The translations under genes were made by a program, and so were the position numbers. A stretch of DNA of 17,554 bases. Origin: Campylobacterota bacterium (GTDB taxonomy: Bacteria > Campylobacterota > Campylobacteria > Campylobacterales > JAADDG01). The notes beneath the pieces were generated by a model that did not search any database, was not told the origin of the DNA, and worked only from the letters and a program-made list of their open reading frames with translations. Positions 15,505 through 17,554 of the stretch are shown here, one piece after another; positions within the stretch are counted from its first letter, which is position 1, and each line of letters begins with the position of its first letter. The stretch is from contig JAADDG010000082.1 in the NCBI GenBank assembly GCA_013154075.1, positions 1 to 17,554 on the forward strand, in the 5' to 3' direction.

Positions 15505-16503
15505 CTATGCGCTCATAGCAAGGGCGTTTTTCATCTCCCATTCATATGCCGTTTTGCAGATTAGATCCAGATCGTTGTATCTCGGATTCCAGCCTAAAAC
15601 GTTTCTTATTTTGTTTGCGTTTGCTATTACGGCCGACGGATCTCCCGCTCTTCTCTCTTTGATTCGTACTTCAAAATCGTTTCCGCTTACTCTCTTCATC
15701 GTATCCACTACCTCTTTTACGCTGTATCCTCTGCCGTATCCGCAGTTGAAAACGTCGCTCTCTCCGCCTTCGTTTAAATATTCCAAAGCTTTAGTATGAG
15801 CGTAGCATAAATCTTCTACATGGATGTAATCTCTTATGCAAGTCCCGTCAGGTGTAGGATAGTCGTTCCCGAAAATGTACATTCTATCTCTTTTTCCCGC
15901 TGCGGTTTCTGCGCATACTTTGATCAAAACGGTGGAGTCTTTGGTTTTTTGCCCTATTTTTCCGTCAATTGCGGCTCCGGCTACATTAAAATATCTCAAA
16001 ATCACAAATTTGAAATCTTTATGAGCTTTTGCGGCGTCTTTTAGAATAGTTTCACTCATTAGTTTGCTCATTCCATATGGGTTTAGAGGAGATAGATAAT
16101 CGTTTTCTTTCACTTTTATCTCCTCTCCTTTTTTTTCTCCGTAAACCGCGGCGGTGGATGAGAATATGAACCTGTTTACTTTGTGTTTTATGCAAGATCT
16201 TATCAAATTTGCCGTATTTGCCGTATTATTTAGATAATATTTCAAAGGATCGGTTACGCTTTCGGGCACTACCAAACTTGCCGCGAAATGAATTACCGCA
16301 TCGAAATTTCCTTCTTTTACGATCTTATCTATTTTGTCAAAATCGCTAAGATCCGCTTGTATAAACTCTCCGTACAAAACGGAATCTCTAAATCCGGTGG
16401 AGAGATTGTCCAAAACCGTAATTTCATGATCGCTCTCTTCTCCAAGCTGTTTTACAAGATGACTTCCTATATAACCCGCCCCTCCCGTTATCAAGATTTT
16501 CAC
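15505..16503 (-). CDS. galE: UDP-hexose 4-epimerase (GalE type)
   Basis: Short-chain dehydrogenase-type epimerase of 332 residues, interconverting UDP-glucose and UDP-galactose and possibly the N-acetyl forms, using tightly bound NAD. Visible are the Rossmann motif GGAGYIG (7-13), DNLSTG, HFAA (72-75), SSTAAVYG (115-122), the catalytic YxxxK (Tyr143, Lys147), RYFNVAGA and YPTPDGTCIRDYIHVEDL. The start chosen is GTG at 16503: AAGGAG lies 5 nt upstream and the Rossmann strand MKILITGG begins there. The longer in-frame ATG at 16548 adds 15 residues lying over the promoter. Val292 aligns with Tyr299 of E. coli GalE and Cys307 of the human enzyme, where a smaller residue permits GlcNAc/GalNAc substrates. 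A UDP-GlcNAc 4-epimerase would fit an exopolysaccharide role (compare PelX), but this is inference. Confidence 0.93.
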   Translation of the reverse strand: MKILITGGAGYIGSHLVKQLGEESDHEITVLDNLSTGFRDSVLYGEFIQADLSDFDKIDKIVKEGNFDAVIHFAASLVVPESVTDPLKYYLNNTANTANLIRSCIKHKVNRFIFSSTAAVYGEKKGEEIKVKENDYLSPLNPYGMSKLMSETILKDAAKAHKDFKFVILRYFNVAGAAIDGKIGQKTKDSTVLIKVCAETAAGKRDRMYIFGNDYPTPDGTCIRDYIHVEDLCYAHTKALEYLNEGGESDVFNCGYGRGYSVKEVVDTMKRVSGNDFEVRIKERRAGDPSAVIANANKIRNVLGWNPRYNDLDLICKTAYEWEMKNALAMSA

Positions 16504-16537
16504 GCTTACTCCTTTTTTCTCTCTTTTTAAAGGCGAA

Positions 16538-16566
16538 ATTATAGTCAAATATTATTATCCTTTTAA
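16538..16566 (-). promoter_or_regulatory. Promoter of galE
   Basis: Minus-strand TATAAT (16543 down to 16538) gives a start near 16531 and a leader of about 28 nt before the GTG at 16503. The -35 position (16566-16561) reads TTAAAA, a weak match. Confidence 0.5.
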
Positions 16567-16662
16567 TAAATTTATTTACTAATTTGAAAACTTTCTTTTT
16601 CCACATTTTTTAATTTATGATATTAAAAACAAAAAAAGCGGAAGGTTTTATTTAACAATAGG

Positions 16663-16668
16663 TATAAT
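16663..16668 (+). promoter_or_regulatory. Candidate -10 box of the gene at the right edge
   Basis: Perfect TATAAT 47 nt before the ATG at 16716, without a recognisable -35. An inverted repeat (TTTACTT at 16672-16678, AAGTAAA at 16689-16695) lies right at the expected transcription start and might be an operator. The rest of the 212-nt divergent gap between galE and this gene is featureless AT-rich DNA. Confidence 0.45.
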
Positions 16669-16715
16669 TACTTTACTTTTTTAGAATTAAGTAAATTATT
16701 TTTAAAGGATATTGA

Positions 16716-17554
16716 ATGATTAGGCGATTACTCAAAGCTATTTTTATAGTTTCGCTTTTTTTCTCAAGTTATTCGTTTGCCTCTTACGGCGGAATAGAGA
16801 TAGACGGAGATTTAAGCGATTGGAAGGTGGTGGATAGATTGAATCTACCCGATAATCTTCCTCCGACTCTCGCTAAAGGGGATGCGATTTATGCCAAATA
16901 TGTCTCTTCTCCCTTTCCTGCTTATGTTTTCGCTATTAAGGCTGAGAGTGAGCAGATAGGAGAAGATACCACCGTTTGGCTAAATACGGACGGAGACTCT
17001 TCCACCGGGTATAAAATTTGGGGCAGTTATTGCGGAGCAGAATTTTATGTAAATATTTTTAGCGATAATAAACCTTATCTTTATGACGGTGTAAATTACG
17101 GAGAGTTTGTCGGAGGTCCTTTGGAGTATGCTTATAGTGATGACGGAAAGGTTTTGGAGTTCGTGATTCCGGCTTCCATGATAAACGATCCGAGTGATGG
17201 GGTGGGTGTATTTGCGGATATAAATAACGATATTTTTATTCCTTCGGACTATTCGATGGGAGAGTTGTCCGTAAAAAATAATGTTTACTATCCTCCAAGA
17301 AGCGATTTTAGCAAAAGAGTTGCGATAGTCTATTCGGAGACGACAAGAGAGCATTTTTACGATGTAAATCTCCCCGTTCAAAAGGCTTACAATCAGCTTT
17401 TTATGGCTATGCAGTATCAATGTATGATGGCCGGAATTCCTTTCGATATGCTTACGGAAGATGATTTGACCGATATTTCTAATCTTGTAAATTATGATGT
17501 TTTGATTTTTCCATACTTCGCTTTCGTGCCTGCCGATAAATTCGATCAGATTTA
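16716..17554 (+). CDS. Secreted protein, 5' part only; possible PelA/Agd3-type polysaccharide-modifying enzyme
   Basis: Open from ATG 16716 to the window edge (279 complete codons, no stop), with AAAGGA 6 nt upstream. The N-terminus is a signal peptide (MIRRLLKAIFIVSLFFSSYSFA, cleavage probably after Ala22). Next comes a beta-sandwich-like region (about 25-185) opening with GIEIDGDLSDW, the start typical of CBM9/DOMON-like carbohydrate-binding domains; it contains WLNTDGDSSTGYKIW. From about residue 200 a Rossmann-like domain follows (KRVAIVYSETTREHF, GIPFDMLTEDDLTDI, NYDVLIFPYFAFVP). It resembles the glutamine-amidotransferase-like domain preceding the deacetylase in PelA/Agd3-type enzymes. 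Any catalytic domain lies beyond the edge, so function is not established. The near-adjacent galE and PelB-like gene favour a polysaccharide role; a generic CBM9-domain hydrolase is the alternative. Confidence 0.6.
   Translation, partial: MIRRLLKAIFIVSLFFSSYSFASYGGIEIDGDLSDWKVVDRLNLPDNLPPTLAKGDAIYAKYVSSPFPAYVFAIKAESEQIGEDTTVWLNTDGDSSTGYKIWGSYCGAEFYVNIFSDNKPYLYDGVNYGEFVGGPLEYAYSDDGKVLEFVIPASMINDPSDGVGVFADINNDIFIPSDYSMGELSVKNNVYYPPRSDFSKRVAIVYSETTREHFYDVNLPVQKAYNQLFMAMQYQCMMAGIPFDMLTEDDLTDISNLVNYDVLIFPYFAFVPADKFDQI

Noticed and set aside
15505..16548. Longer form of galE from the ATG at 16548
   Set aside because: It would start over the promoter and add 15 basic residues before the Rossmann strand; the GTG at 16503 has AAGGAG at the right distance.
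16980..17420. 146-codon open frame on the minus strand
   Set aside because: It lies antisense to the signal-peptide-bearing gene starting at 16716, has no recognisable domain and no convincing ribosome binding site.
1..17554. CRISPR array, tRNA or rRNA genes
   Set aside because: No regularly spaced repeats and no tRNA/rRNA-like conserved stretches were found by eye on either strand.

Overview
The window is AT-rich, gene-dense bacterial DNA with small gaps, many 4-bp start/stop overlaps, AAGGA-type ribosome binding sites, heavy use of AGA/AGG arginine codons, and TATAAT-like -10 boxes that mostly lack a good -35. Together with the gene families present this suggests a Gram-negative bacterium of the Campylobacterota (epsilonproteobacterial) type. 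That is an inference from composition and style; no taxonomic marker gene is present. No rRNA, tRNA, CRISPR array or transposase was seen.

Region 1 (60-1041, +) is a metal-dependent amidohydrolase split by a one-base frameshift in a GGGGGG run. Region 2 (1047-11845) is a double efflux island. On the minus strand, reading leftward from 5007, are an EmrA-type adaptor, a 14-TM DHA2/EmrB-type MFS pump and a TolC-family outer-membrane channel, forming a complete tripartite exporter. Divergently, on the plus strand from 5121, a single operon carries a TetR-family regulator, a YbhG-type HlyD adaptor, a second unrelated MFS permease, a fused double-ATPase ABC protein (YbhF type) and two ABC-2 permeases (YbhS/YbhR type). 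The 113-bp divergent gap holds a perfect 15-bp inverted repeat that contains the -10 box of the leftward operon, so the TetR protein probably represses at least that operon. The plus-strand operon has no outer-membrane channel of its own, and the neighbouring TolC-family protein is the obvious candidate partner.

Region 3 (11903-17554) looks like an exopolysaccharide region. It holds a 979-residue secreted TPR/beta-barrel protein of the PelB/BcsC/PgaA architectural type (most like PelB), a UDP-hexose 4-epimerase (galE) on the minus strand, and a truncated gene running off the right edge. That last gene encodes a secreted protein with an N-terminal beta-sandwich-like domain, possibly of a PelA/Agd3-type carbohydrate deacetylase. 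Between the TPR protein and galE sits a compact RelB/DinJ-YafQ type II toxin-antitoxin module with its own near-consensus promoter and a palindromic operator over its -35. galE ends in a clear rho-independent terminator.

The most interesting points are the two divergent efflux systems around one regulator, the extra MFS gene between a YbhG-like adaptor and its ABC pump, the possible Pel-like polysaccharide locus split by a toxin-antitoxin module, and a YafQ-like toxin lacking two of the usual active-site residues.
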